Source: Adiantum capillus-veneris | Taxonomy: Eukaryota > Streptophyta > Polypodiopsida > Polypodiales > Pteridaceae | Length of the DNA stretch: 64,000 nt | NCBI GenBank assembly: GCA_014529385.2 | Contig: CM043949.1 | Location: 145,189,350-145,253,349 of the forward strand | Reading direction: 5' to 3' | Shown here: in pieces, positions 1 through 11,697 of the stretch | How positions within the stretch are numbered: the first letter of the stretch is position 1 | Layout of the letters: every line of letters begins with the position of its first letter | Notes under the pieces: generated by a model | What the model was told of the DNA's origin: nothing | The model's database searches: none | What the model saw: only the letters and a program-made list of their open reading frames with translations | Made by a program: the position numbers and the translations under genes

Positions 1-150
1 TGAGAGATGGTCTATCAAAGAGCAAGGCTAACAAATGGAGCATAAGACCTTAGGGTTAGCTTCATTGAAGACCTCCAATAATGTGTGTAAAAGACCTTTG
101 ACCTTAGGTAAGTTAGGGCTGAGCTTGAGGCGCGGGAACCCGACCCAGCT

Positions 151-245
151 CGAGGTGCTTGAGGTGCTTGATGATTGAGGTGCTTGAGATGCTTGAGGTG
201 CTTAATTATTGAGATGATTGAGGTGCTTAAAATGCTTGAGATGCT
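151..245. repeat. degenerate short tandem repeat (ttgaggtgc-like)
   Basis: About ten imperfect copies of a 9-12 base unit resembling ttgaggtgc, with variants such as ttgagatgc and ttaaaatgc, follow one another. This explains the Leu/Lys/His-rich ORF on the opposite strand, which I do not regard as a gene. Confidence 0.6.
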
Positions 246-250
246 AGGGT

Positions 251-2505
251 TGCACTTGAGGTGAGAACCCAGCCCAAGCTTAAAGTGCTTATGAGCCAAG
301 CTTGTGGTGGGAACTAGGCCTATGCATGAGGGGCTTGAGGTGTCAAAAAGTTAAAGATTCAATCCCTACAACGAGGGGGTGAGCCCTACATGAGGGGGGA
401 TGAGAGAGAACACCCACACACTCACACAAGGCATGCATGGTACAAAGAAAGAAAAAGGGACACTTGTCAAGTTCCTCCTCGTGTTGCCCTCATGGTGTGC
501 TTGAAGCCTATTGGTTGGCCACCCAAGGGGTCCAATAACAATTTAGGAGATTTAATTAATTGATTTAGCATTTATCCAGCCCTCTCTCTAAAAGGGGAAA
601 GGGGGACACTTGTCTCAAGGCTACCCTTGCTGCTTATAATGCCTCCTGCTTGTGATTGGCTACGCCTGGAGGGGTCCAATGAGCTTCAAGCATGAGCTAC
701 AAGGGGGGTTTGACCCAGGCAAGCTAGGGGGTTGCTTAGGCGGTATACTCACCCACACACACTCTCATTGTGTGCTATGCAAAGTGCAAGAGCTTCCTCT
801 CCTTCTCCAAGCAAGTAGAGGTTGAGAGCCTACACCAACACTCTTGGATATGGAGTGCAAATCCAACCAAGAGCCATGCTTCAATGCTTAAGCTTGCCAT
901 CTCCTTCTTCTTCATTACTATGCTATTATGTATGCTAGCAACAAGATTTATGATAAGTGAGGAACTAGTTCTTTCTCCTACAAAATGTTTCTTCTTCCTC
1001 TTCCCTACCCTCATTCCCTGCTAGCTCTCTCCACCTTCGAAGGTGTTTGAGGTCTTGGGACTGAGGCTTGGGATAGTTAAAGCTTCCTTCAAGTTTATGT
1101 TATGTTTGTGATGCATGAAGCTTTCCATCTTCATTGCATCACCTAGGTCACAAGGAACACAAAGATTGTATTGTAACAAGTCTCTCTTAATGGGAGAAAT
1201 CATAATACAAATGCCTATTGGAGAAGGGACCGACTCCACATAAATCCGGTCTTCCACTGCTGTCATGTTCTCTAAATTCTCTCTCTTACAAAAGTATTGT
1301 TCATGCCAAGTTAACTAATTGCTATGATTATGTTGCTATCTTCAACTATGTTCACCCGATATGCTCACAAAGTCATTTCTCAAAAGTACTTTCATTAATT
1401 TCCGCTACTCTCAAGTTAAATAGGCCAATTCCATTACAGATGTCCAAAACTATAAGAACTATTTTGCCATAAGTTGAGCATTAGATACCCGAGTTGAGCC
1501 CTATAAAGCACACGCTATAGCCCATGCCAGGCATTAGCAACCGACCCTTCTTAAACTTAATTCTACTTCATCAGCACACATCGTGAGGTGGATCCTAGTA
1601 TCGGTAAAACCGGCCCCTGGAAAATCTTATACTGCCCATATCTTTCTTGTTTGGACTCCGATTGACAAGCCATAAGGACATTCATGGGGAGCACTGCAAA
1701 TTTGGCTTATTAAATTGCATTTTGACAGTGCCACTGCATCTCCACTTGCGGACATCAACCTCGTTTGATGGCCTAAAATGCCACATTTAGCATACATTTT
1801 ATCATCCTGATGTCATAACAACTTTTGGCATAAATCATAAGTTAGGCAAAACTTTGAAAATGTATGCAGATGCTCATCTTTCATCCCGTGTCCGCAAAGC
1901 GGCACAAAACCGTTTGGAAACACAAAAAATCATGATACTATAACAAGCTTATCAAGTTCAAAACCTGAAATCCCCTTTGTTGATTTTTCAATGCAGACCA
2001 AGGATGGTAGTTAAAACAAGCTGCTCTCCACCCAATCAAAGCTTGATTTGTTTTGCAACTCTAGATGTGGAATGGTCTATCAAACTCTAAGAACTGGTTC
2101 CATTGGCTATAACACCTCCCAACTCTAGGAAACCAATGATTGGGCAAGAAAAACCTATGAGGAGGTGCAACTGCTCACAAGAAAAGAGAGGGTGCGGAGA
2201 TTTTTATGGTAAAACTGCAAGGTGCTACCTAGAGCTGCTTGATGCTTAGCATTTTAAGATTGTATGGGATAATGAGTAGCTAGTGCAGGCACATGGACAC
2301 TTATGTATGTGGATGTTTTACTCCTGTCTATGTGTTTTTTTTTAGTCACTCTTGCCTCCTTGCAACAAGTGACAGTATGTACAAAGTTTTCCTTGCCCAA
2401 TACAAATTTATCGCATCATTAGTTTTTTTATTATTTAAAGTTAGGGACGTTTCTCAGCTTTTGGAAAAGCAAGTTGAGTAGAATCGAACTCACTTCTTTT
2501 TAAGT
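251..2505. other. no gene seen; old LTR-like material
   Basis: I find no coding pattern in this stretch. Around 1600-1920 there are phrases (cggcccc..., ctccgattgac.agccataa, aagcggcacaa) that also occur in the long LTR at 46939-48662, so part of it may be a decayed LTR of a related element. The short ORFs here have no recognisable motif and are probably chance. Confidence 0.4.
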
Positions 2506-3266
2506 TTAATGAAGCCCATTTTGCATTCGCATGCGTGAGTCTGTCCTCCTTGCGCACATGAAACTCTGGACTTTGAAGTCACAGAGTTGACTCTCCCATT
2601 GCGACTTCCAATCTGAGGGCTGGCAATCCTGGAACAACCAAAATGTGAGAACAATGCGGATGTGCTTGCTTGCATAGAGGTAAAAACTAGCCAAGCTAAA
2701 CATGAACGTCTTGCAGAAGACTATTCCAGGTTTACAAGCAATAACAAGGTTTTGATGCTTATATAGTATCATCGTCTCCCATTGCAAGCTAAAACAAAGA
2801 GATTTACCTGATCAGAGGCCGGAGACCATGACATCCTGCCCGGTGCGGCGGAGCCCCTACTCATGGCTACAGCAAGGTCGTAAACGGCTCGCTTCCGCGG
2901 GTCGGAGAGAGTCTCATAAACTTCTTGAATTTCAATGAATCTTCTGGTAGACTCCTAGGCACGTTCCCAAGGGGATACATCCGGATGATATCTTCTTGCC
3001 ATTTGCCAGTATGCCCTCGTAATATCGGAAAGACCCACATACGGGGGAAGCTCCAAGATGTCGTAGAAGTGGCGGCTCGTGCGGTAGTATTTGCTACCAA
3101 GGACCTAATTCGCGTCCCAGCGGGCGATGACGGGTTTGTCGCAGAAAGTTGGGAGATTGGAGACGGGGAGAGGCAACGGTCTTTTGCGGAAGACAAGTGA
3201 TTTCGAATTACAATCCAAGTCTTTACCCCTTTTTGAAACATTTGTAAGCTCTGATGTTGAGAACAT
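2506..3266 (-). pseudogene. two-exon J-domain (DnaJ-like) protein, probably plastid-targeted, with two in-frame TAG codons
   Basis: Exon 1 is 3266-2808 (153 codons), intron 2807-2629 (GTAAAT donor, TTCCAG acceptor), exon 2 2628-2506 ending in TAA; both exons join in phase 0 and give 193 residues. The J domain spans residues 66-130: YDILELPPYVG, AYWQMARRYHPDV with the HPD motif at 94-96, then FIEIQEVYETLSDPRKRA. HPD is the loop that stimulates Hsp70 ATPase. Exon 2 (DWKSQWESQL) resembles the C-terminal end of small plant chloroplast J proteins of the J20/DJC type, which are usually near 200 residues. The N-terminus is rich in Ser, Lys, Arg and Pro, as a transit peptide would be. TAG interrupts codon 54 (3105-3107) and codon 104 (2955-2957, inside the J domain). 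Splice sites and frame are otherwise perfect, so the lesions are recent, or the locus is an allelic or duplicated pseudogene. The family call is firm; the target compartment is inferred. Confidence 0.82.
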
Positions 3267-3539
3267 AACCCTTCTTGTAAGGTATCTGCCCTAAGCATAT
3301 TGAATCTTGCATATAGAAATCAGGGTTAGCCAGAAGATCATTATGAAAATGACAGATTTTTTTATCACAATCCAAGAATTCTAGAATTTGGGTGATATGG
3401 ACCGAGTCGGGCGCTTGATCTCAACTGGAGTTGTTTTTATGTTCCACATGGAAAGATTTGTCCAGACCTTTTAGCTCTTAAGGGAACATTTAGATGCAGT
3501 GAACTTGAGGAGACAAGCCCAATAATCAATAGAATGTCA

Positions 3540-3840
3540 AGATCAAGGACACCCAATCCTCCTCTGGTTTTGTACATACAACAAGTGCTTCAGGAAACTT
3601 TAGGTAATTTAGCACCAAGATCATTACCACCCCAAAGGAATCTCCTGGCTAATTGTATGGCTTGATTCAGTTGCAGCTTGGAGGGTTTCCAACATGAGAT
3701 GTAATGTATTAAGGAAGGCAATATGTAGTGGTTAAGCACAAAGACCCTAGAGGAGAGAGTAGGCTGCATAGTATGCCATTGGTAAACTTTCCTTCTCAAT
3801 ATGTCTAGAGTCCACTTCCATCTCTATTCCATAGAGACCC
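3540..3840 (-). pseudogene. LINE reverse-transcriptase C-terminal fragment
   Basis: On the minus strand residues reading LSSRVFVLNHYILPSLIHY, then ARRFLWGG and, in a shifted frame, GGLGVLDL follow the order found in the connection region after the RT domain of plant L1-type LINEs. The piece is short, frameshifted and lacks the catalytic RT motifs, endonuclease and poly(A) tail. It is a relic; nothing shows which LINE copy it came from. Confidence 0.6.
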
Positions 3841-4019
3841 TAAACCATAGGTATACCCAGTAGCCTAAAGATTTGACCATCTAGATTTACGTAAGAGTAA
3901 GTATCTTAACACTAGTGGCTCTTTTATTTTGAGAATGTATATGTCTTACTTTAGTACTAATTTGTGTGATATGGTGCTATATGGTTGTTGAGTGAAGGGT
4001 TTTAAAATGAGAGTGGTGA

Positions 4020-5620
4020 GTACTTAGAGGAGACACAAGAAGAGGCTCTCCCTCCCGTTTCTCAAGGAGTTACTCAAAACACCATTGAAAGTGGCTCTCA
4101 AGGTACTCCACTAACAAACAATGTATTCAAGAAGGGTAAAGGGAAAATGGAGCCTCCAAGCACATCAAGGAAATCCACTCCTTCTTCAATGCCTCCCATT
4201 GTGCCATCTACGGAGCCCGGCATGTCCTCTTTGGCAACCACTATACCCCATATGGCACCCTCTTCTAATGTGCCCACTACATCCTCATTGGTGCACACTA
4301 CTTCATTTGTTGCAAATTCTTCACTTGGGCGAGAGGCTTGGGAGAGAAGGTCGATCACACGATCTGTTGGTAAGTTTAAGAAAATTGTTAGCAAATCTGT
4401 CTTCCATATTTCCTAATTCAAAGCTAATTTGGATAATGCTTGCAGGGTTCCATTACCAAACCATTGTAGATGTTTTGCTTGTGGATATATCACAAATTGA
4501 TAAGTTTGCCCGTGATAGGTACATTTTCATAGTGCTTACTTATTTGCATTTTCTTCTTGCATTGTTCTATGATTTTGAACATAATTCATGTTTGGTTTTC
4601 TTATAGCATCAACTGCGACACACAATACAAATCTATATAGCAAAAATTGTGTGCCATGTCGTGAGGTTGCGAGGCTTATCTTTGCATATTTTCCTACAAG
4701 TTTGCTTATGGATGGTCTAGGACCAATCCCATTGGGTAAGTAACTTTTCTTTGGACTAGTACCTACAGCTAACTATGGTTGTATGCTTACAGGTCATCAT
4801 TCACTTTTGTAGAGGGCATGAGTGTTCCCAAGTGAACACATTTTCCAGGGGTCTAGTGACAGGGTGCATGGATGTTGCTCATGAGTTCTTTGCCGATGAG
4901 GGGTTTTTAGTCACCATGTGCAAGGCCGAGCATATTGGAGATTTTATTGCAGATGCAACTAGGGTAGGACTTGTGCTCTTACATACGTGGACTCTCATGT
5001 GTAATAAGAAGGCATATCGGCATCCACTCATAGAGAGGCGGTGAGATAACAAACTTAGTTTCATAGTTTAATTTCCTAACTAAAAACATTGTAGCTATGC
5101 CATTCATTCTTTGAGTTTTTTACTCATGCAGGTACTTGGTCTTGCCATGTGTCTTTGGTATCGTATTGGCCATCCTGTGCCACACTATGATAGAGAGGCA
5201 GGGGAGAAAATTGCCGAGAGATTGTTTCCAGCAGATTTTAGCTACATGATAGATGATGTAGTATTTCCCATTGATATTGATGGTGTTATTCTTAGAGGCG
5301 AGGCAGAGCGGTCTTCTTTGTTCTTTCGGTAAGACTAGTCCAAAGTATGATACTAGTGAATGTTATGGTATATATGTGTTTGCATTAGGTATCTGATTTA
5401 CTTTTTATATGGTCAAGTGGTTTCTGGCAACATTTACTGAGCCTCATGACTATGTTTTGGACTTGTTTGCGGGGTGTGGTGGTTTGGGCCCGAGCTTCTG
5501 CGGAAGATATGAGGCACTGCATGTGTTTAGAGCTAGATGATGCGCTCTATGAAAGATATTTGAGCGATATTGCATGTGGACCTGTGAAATGTTTATTATG
5601 GATGCACATTTGGTTGAGGA
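4020..5620 (+). pseudogene. decayed multi-exon gene with an SAM-dependent amino-methyltransferase-like end
   Basis: Exon-like blocks with plausible splice sites: ~4020-4369 (Ser/Thr/Pro-rich linker, donor gtaagt), 4446-4518 (DVLLVDISQIDKFA), 4641-4735, 4833-5040 (AHEFFADEGFLVTMC, HTWTLMCNK), 5132-5329 and ~5400-5620. The first four join in compatible phase; the 5040/5132 junction does not. The last block reads VKWFLATFTEPHDYVLDLFAG, then after a frameshift CLELDDALYERYL. A hydrophobic strand ending in D-x-F-x-G followed by an acidic C-x-E-x-D strand is the pattern of motif I and the next strand of SAM methyltransferases of the N4/N6 amino type. I do not recognise the exact family, and no catalytic DPPY-like motif is visible. 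The frameshift and the stop before the motif-I block argue that it is no longer functional. It could be a captured host gene or a transposon-borne methylase. Confidence 0.45.
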
Positions 5621-5689
5621 AACTCTATTCTGACAGTACACATCTTCATGTTTTGATTTATGTTTTTATGTACATGGCATCCATGTGAC

Positions 5690-6300
5690 ATTGAATGGCA
5701 TTTTGGTATGCTCCATACATTTCATTTGGATGTTTCATTTGTGTTTGTTTGGTACATGACGGCCACATGATGTGGAGATGACTTTGATCGGAGCTTTCTT
5801 TTGTAGTTAGATTATATTGACACCATTGGCTTGTGTGTTGATTTTTGTGAGATAACAAAATCGTTAAAGTGATGGAAATAAGAGTTTATGTGAAGGGAAT
5901 CCCATGTGGGAGCCCACGTTTTCAGTACAGCCTAAAAAATACATACAAATGGTGCTTTTCATAAAGTTTCATTTTGCATAAGCATAGACATGCTTCCATA
6001 TTTCTTAAAAGTGTTTGGTAGTTGAAGGATTGTACTGTGAGGTTTTGAGTTTTTGCACTACACAATGATATTTAAAGATATCATTTGTGTAAAATTAGGG
6101 TTTAAAAGCTCGAAAAAATAGTTCCAATTGTAAAAGCTCAAAACTGAAAGCTCGCAAAAATAAAACCTCCGAATGGAGTGGGAGCGATGGGATTGACGAT
6201 GAGCAGCTAGAGCACGAAATTCAAAACTGGCGTCCACCATCAGCTGGTAGCCAAGTTTACTTTTGCCTTTAAGTGTTTACTATATGATGATGTGTTTTGC
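5690..6300. other. no gene seen
   Basis: Intergenic sequence with no coding, repeat or promoter pattern that I can support. Confidence 0.5.
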
Positions 6301-6317
6301 TGCGGATGCCATAAGAA

Positions 6318-6495
6318 GCTACACACCCACGTGGTTAGGACTACCAACAGGCAGGTCATGGGTTCGAGCCACCTATTTTCGCCTGTCCATTTGCCTCAAG
6401 ATCCCTACGCTTAATCCACCATTGTTAATTCCACCCCCTTGAGGCATTTAAGACCTCATGCCATATAGTGTTATGGGGCACATACTATTACTAAC
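6318..6495 (+). repeat. tRNA-derived SINE candidate
   Basis: A sequence resembling a pol III B box (ggttcgagcca at 6361-6371) lies about 30 bases after an A-box-like gtggttaggact. These spacings are typical of the tRNA-like head of plant SINEs. The tail region ends in an A-rich stretch near 6485-6510. The A box is imperfect and I cannot identify target-site duplications. Confidence 0.45.
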
Positions 6496-6674
6496 ACACA
6501 AAAGAAAACTATCTCAATAGGTCCTCAAAACATTTATTTTTTTAAGGGAACACATTAATTAGTTTAGGGAAGGAAGAAAGGAAAACGGAAGGGTAAGGGG
6601 AAAGAGGGGGGGGGCTAGGGTAGGGTAGGTGGGGAGTATTGTTTTTTTTAATGGTTAAAGGCATCCCAAAGGGT

Positions 6675-6800
6675 ACTGTAGGCATGTAGCCTAGTGGTTA
6701 AGCTTGAACCTAATTCTCTACGTGATGAGGTCAAATCCTACAAAATTAGATTTGAAATTAGAAATGGTTTTGAATTTGAGTGGGTTGGAGATCCTAAAGC
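6675..6800 (+). repeat. second tRNA-derived SINE candidate
   Basis: The A-box match is excellent (tagcctagtgg at 6687-6697), followed about 31 bases later by a degenerate B box (aggtcaaatcct, 6728-6739). This is the head organisation of a tRNA-derived SINE. The 3' end is not clear. It differs in sequence from the candidate 300 bases upstream, so the two would be different families. Confidence 0.45.
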
Positions 6801-8154
6801 ATCTTGGTAAGATTCAGTGTAATGAAAAGTGAAAGTAGAGCCAGTGGGACTCTATGATGAACTAGGTGGGCTACTACTTTCCAAATGCATACTTCTCTCT
6901 CCTTACCTTGAGAAGTTTAAGACAACTTTTCTTTTCTCAATTACTAGAGCAGGAAAGCATCGTGGGAGGAAAGGAGAGGGAGAGATACCATAACTACTAG
7001 AGCACGAAAAGCATCGTGGAAGGAAATGAGAGGGAGAGAGACCATAATATGAACATTCAAATACAAATTAATGAAAGCCACCATAGGCCTATAGCTAATA
7101 GCTTATTTGATCTATTCTACAAGAATGGATTAATTTCCATGATTTGATTCCAAAAGGAATCTTTCAAGTTGAAGGAAAATTAACGAGGGTAGATTCCTAT
7201 GCGCCTCTTTGGGACCCATCTCTGCCTCCCCACCCACATCTTTGCACGTTCACGTCATGGTGGTCATCAAAACCTTGCACCTCCCCTCCTCCTCTATCTC
7301 CGCTTGTGTGCATTACCCACATGTGGTTCATTCCTTAAACGCATGGATGGCCCTCACACTCCTCTTTGTGCACCCCTGTCTCTCTGCACGCCTCGGTGCC
7401 CCTCCTCCTCCTTTGTCGCTTTGCATCCGAGATCCAATTGCAGCTGGGAACCTCCAATGCCTCGATCAGCTCACGAGAGATTGCTCATCGCCTTGAATTG
7501 AGAACGGTTCCTACAAGCACTACGAGCCACTACCTTAAGAAAAGAAGATTCTCTCTGTCTCGTCCCTCTCCCTCATCTACTTTGTACTGCATGTTGGTCT
7601 TGTCTCACTTGCAAGTCACCTCGGTATGTTCACACCACCTGCCCTCCCTCCCCTTGCCACTTGCTTGCACTCGGTAGTGCCTTCGTCTACACACTACCTA
7701 ACAATTAACCATCCTCCTTCGGTAGCTTTTGACCCCAGTAGTAGGCTGCCTACTCCTACATTGTTTTCCAGCTAGCATCTATGTCTACATGTCCTGCGTG
7801 AACATGTGCCTTCATTCCGTTTGTCCGCTCGTCACCAACAAACTAGCCCCCTAGCTAATATCTATACATGCAATTATTGTCCTAGCAATTAATCCTTAAG
7901 GGAATTTTGAATAAAAGCAAGCACACCTAGCTTACCAAGGCGCCCTAACATCTTTCAGACTCTCTCGTAGCCATTACCTGTCCTCATGAAGGTAAAAATC
8001 TCTCTCCCTCTCTCTCTCTACAGCTATCCATAAAAATCTCTCTTCCTCTCTCTCTCTCTCTACAACTATCCATAACAAGGCGAGGACTCACAATGGCCTG
8101 TGGAAGGTAAGGGGGGAGGAAAGATTTATAAATGTGATATGTTTAAATGTAATA

Positions 8155-8156
<2 letters not shown>
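6801..8156. other. no gene seen; pyrimidine-rich tract 7200-7660
   Basis: The tract 7200-7660 is strongly C/T-rich, which opens several overlapping reading frames on the plus strand. None has a motif or codon pattern that persuades me. Two near-copies of a phrase (gagagggagagag...ccataa) occur at 6975 and 7030, and a duplicated ctctctctctac phrase at 8000-8065. Confidence 0.45.

Positions 8157-8238
<82 letters not shown>
8157..8238. repeat. compound microsatellite (TG)n(AG)n
   Basis: About 16 TG units run directly into about 22 AG units with one interruption (AGCG) near the end. Confidence 0.95.
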
Positions 8239-8296
8239 TTCAATTAAGATTTTGTAATAACTTGTTCTTAAGAGTGCACTTCATTTATAAGATATT

Positions 8297-8299
<3 letters not shown>

Positions 8300-8332
<33 letters not shown>
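8300..8332. repeat. microsatellite (GA)n
   Basis: About 16 GA units, only 60 bases downstream of the compound TG/AG tract. Confidence 0.95.
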
Positions 8333-8333
<1 letters not shown>

Positions 8334-9136
8334 ATCATACAAAAATAGAAAATGATGTGACTCCTACCCAAAAGGTTCATCTTTTATTGCATCTTATGAT
8401 TTTAATGCCTCACAATAGCAGCAATATGGAGAGACCTTTTAAAAAGATTAAAATGAAGAAAATGTCATAATGTATCTAATCCAATGGTGATAAAAAGCAC
8501 TAAAGTGGAAAGAGAGGTTATATCACATTTAATGTGATGGTGAAATATTTGATAGTGAGAGGTTTGCACGTTTTTTCTACCACTCCTCTATGGCCTTCTT
8601 GGTAAAAAACAAGAGAATTTTATAATTGTTTGTACGAAAAGGTAGATCCAATCACTCGAAGTGAAATGCAATTAATATTGCACAAATAACTTGGGATGCA
8701 ATCCAAACCCCGTGGTTAAACTTTGTAGGATAATTGCTCTACTAGTAGCCGGCCCATGACCTATGTCCGTGATTCCCCTTGGGTTGACAGTGGCAGTACA
8801 TTCCATTGAAAGTCGAAACTTTTTCACTACCCCATGGTAGTTGGTGGACTTTTTCCCTTGAAAATACAAGGGTGAAGGATCCAACCGTTGACCATCAACC
8901 CTACTAAGTGATTGAGTAATCACGATCTGGGTCTTACCCCAATGCTTTACTCCTATAGGCACTCTTAGTGCTAATAGGAGGTCTACTAAAATTGGAGTTG
9001 TATGCATAACTAGAGCTTTTTCGCACCCAAAAATCCATAATCTGAGGTTTTTGTGAGTAGTCGTGCAGTCTGAAATACTGGCTTCATCCATACACCTTCG
9101 TAGAGAAGATAAGCCCTTACGAGTTTAAGACGTGAA
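8333..9136. other. no gene supported; 139-codon minus-strand ORF without motifs
   Basis: An open frame of 139 codons exists at 8672-9091 on the minus strand. It has no domain I recognise, no flanking coding exons and an ordinary composition. A phrase here (actagtagccggccc) recurs at 18571 in an LTR-like segment, so this may be a decayed piece of repeat. Confidence 0.35.
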
Positions 9137-10475
9137 CACTAGAATGGTAACAAGACACTTTTATGTCCTTGGACACTTTTGTGTCCTGTTAAGTGACCAT
9201 TTTGCTTGAATGCTTTGAAGAGTATGAAAATGAATTTCTAGGTGCTATATATCCACAAAGTTGCCTTATGAGCTGAAAAAAACTTAGCATTTTTTTTTGA
9301 GTATCGATCTCACCATTAACCTTACTCTTGCACAACATTTTTGAACCTAAACTGTGTGAAAAAACGGGTCCTGTTTTTGGCTTTTTTTCAATTTTTGGCA
9401 ACTATACCACTCTAAACTTCATGTTTGTGAGGTTTAGATGGCTAGAGATTAGGCCTTCATAGTTCTCAACATGTTTTGATGATTGTAGGGAGAGCTAAGT
9501 GTTAAAATTGAAAGTTATGACCAATTTACAAGAATTGCATAATCCTGTTTTTTGACCAAAATTAGCACTTTTATGATTTTTTTGGTGGCTTTCTTGATAT
9601 CCAAATTCAGTTTTGATTGTGTAAGTGTAATGCATAACATAAATCTAATCTTCCTTGAGTTTTGGGGGACCTAATATGCTATATAGCATAGTATATGATG
9701 ATGGTTGATTTTTTTGATTGCTAAAGAATACGACACATTTTAGAGTAGCAAGTATAACTTTCTCAATATTGCTAGTTTCTTAGGCCAATTGTGTGTATTT
9801 TGTAGGTAGTGACCATATCTAATCATAGACTACAAACTTGGCTAGATATTGAGTAGTTTCTATGGGTTTTTAGAGGTCATAATGCTAAACCTAGTTTTTT
9901 CATGTTTGCTGTATTTAGCACTTTATCATTGCCCCCAAGGTTCCAATTGTAAGAGATCCATTATCCTTTTGACATGCTCCATGGCTCCTTTTGAATACAA
10001 AGGCCCAAAGGTAACTAAGAAAACATGTATATAGTATATGTATTGAGTGTGACTATAGAAACTTTGATGATAGGTCCGCAGAATGGCAAAAATGCAACTT
10101 TTTTGTACCTATTTTTTTTGCCCAAAAAAAAATTAGTGAGGTAAAAGCAACCATATGTTTTGGTCACCAACCCATTGAAGTTAACGGGGCATTTTATCTC
10201 ATGTCCTACAAAAATCTCCACTCTTATTTATATGCAATCAACCGTAAGAAATTGCTGTTTTGGGCAAAATGCATTGGTCCATCAACTTTGGAGGCTTGTA
10301 GTGACCAAGGGATGAGAAAAATTACAAGTTTCTCATTTTTTCCATACGTAGTAGTTATTGAACTATAAGCTCATGAAAGGATTTTTCAAAATGAGTGGAT
10401 CTACTATGGTTTTGGAAATTTTTCCCAAAACCCTGAAAGGACACTTTTATGTCCTGTTAGGTTACCATTCTAGTG
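9137..10475. mobile_element. CACTA-ended non-autonomous DNA transposon
   Basis: The segment begins CACTAGAATGGTAAC and ends with its exact inverted complement GTTACCATTCTAGTG, giving 15-base terminal inverted repeats starting with CACTA. Just inside both ends lie copies of a subterminal motif close to gacacttttatgtcc: two at the left (9153-9193) and one at the right (10440-10455). Terminal CACTA plus short subterminal repeats is the hallmark of the CACTA (En/Spm) superfamily. The 1339-base interior is AT-rich and encodes no transposase, so it would depend on an autonomous relative. The expected 3-base target duplication is not evident (gaa against tta), so the flanks have changed or the superfamily call needs care. 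Confidence 0.65.
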
Positions 10476-11331
10476 TTAAAAAACGCTACTTGACTATCAC
10501 ACTTAAAGTGTGGTGTGAAAAAATAATGTCCAAAAAATCACTAATGGCAAGACTCGTGCTTGTCCATTTGCAAAGAGATGGTAAGTGATGGCTCGTAGCC
10601 CTTCCTGTTTGCTCATAGCCGGTCCTGTTACCGTATATGTTAGGAAGAGTTTAAGAAAGTCATGTCTAGCTTCACCTTTCCCGCATAGAAAGTTGGAGCG
10701 AGAGAGAGACACAGAGTGCTGGGTTGAGGAAATCCCCTTATGCGATTGTATTGTATGCCCTATGCAGACCATGGCTGTGTCGTAGCTTATCCTATAAGCG
10801 TACAACTATGTACTTGTACCACGCCCTTGTAGAGAGAGATACCATAAGTCACATCCTGACCCACTTATCTTGTATATGATCGTGATTGTATCAGGGTGCA
10901 GATGTATGGCACATTGCCTGTGAATAAACATAAAACGAAATGTGTGAAAACATCAACAACTGAGCTCTTCCTTGATAGAGTAGCTAGAGTTATAGTGAAA
11001 GCGTCTGCAATGATGGGTGTTGTTCAACCATCATAATAGTATGTCATGTATACAAAGAAAAAAATAGAATAATTAGCCCTTGGCTTAAATGACAGTCTCA
11101 ACCATGTGAGCCTTTGTTATAAGTGCATTGCACAAGGACACTAGTATGGATACATCACAGTGCAACGTTGTGTAAACTGTGAGCTTATATCCACGTAGTG
11201 CTAAAGATGTGTGCCAATATTGTTGATATAAAGTCAATCGATAATACCTTTGCACATAAGAGAAGCCTTGCTTCACATGAAATTTTGCAAAGCACTTTGC
11301 TTTGTACAGCGGTTTCGTATGGAGTCTGCCC
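10476..11331. other. no gene seen
   Basis: No coding pattern. The sequence next to the copia element (agcactttgctttg) echoes the sequence on its other side (agctttgctttgc), but I could not assign either to a gene. Confidence 0.4.
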
Positions 11332-11474
11332 TGTTGAGATGTAGAGAGAAAGAGAGAGAGACGAGACAAGAGACACACCATGTACGCTCGCAAAGACTGA
11401 TTCATATTGAGGACAAGATACAAATATATAGGTGAGACCAAGTTCAGTAGAGTGAGCCATATATAGCTCCAACA
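11332..11474 (-). repeat. 3' LTR of the copia element
   Basis: 143 bases bounded by TGTTG and CAACA on the plus strand. It matches the copy at 16628-16770 at all but two positions. Confidence 0.95.
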
Positions 11475-11485
11475 CCCCCACTCAA
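11475..11485 (-). promoter_or_regulatory. polypurine tract of the copia element
   Basis: Read on the minus strand, the sequence directly upstream of the 3' LTR is gagtggggg followed by the LTR start TGTTGG. A G-rich purine run in this place primes plus-strand DNA synthesis in LTR retrotransposons. Confidence 0.7.
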
Positions 11486-11697
11486 ACAAAGGTCTCTAGC
11501 TTTGGATGAAAAAACCCAAGCCCCTATACAATGTGAAATATAAACCAGCGGTGATGATGTAAAGGTGAATTGTGCATCTATGTGCAAATATTCAAGTGAC
11601 TTAGATATCACAAGGTGCAAATGTGGAGTGTGCATAGTGCATGGTACCTAAAAGATTACAATGTCATATGTACAAAGCTATTACAATAGCAAAAAAG

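Noticed and set aside
15-299. 94-codon minus-strand ORF rich in Lys-His-Leu
   Set aside because: It is produced by the short tandem repeat at 151-245; no homology or codon pattern.
7144-7677. Cluster of overlapping plus-strand ORFs rich in Pro, Ser, Leu
   Set aside because: All three frames are open together because the tract is pyrimidine-rich; that is composition, not coding.
8672-9091. 139-codon minus-strand ORF
   Set aside because: Long by chance standards but has no motif, and part of its sequence recurs in an LTR-like segment.
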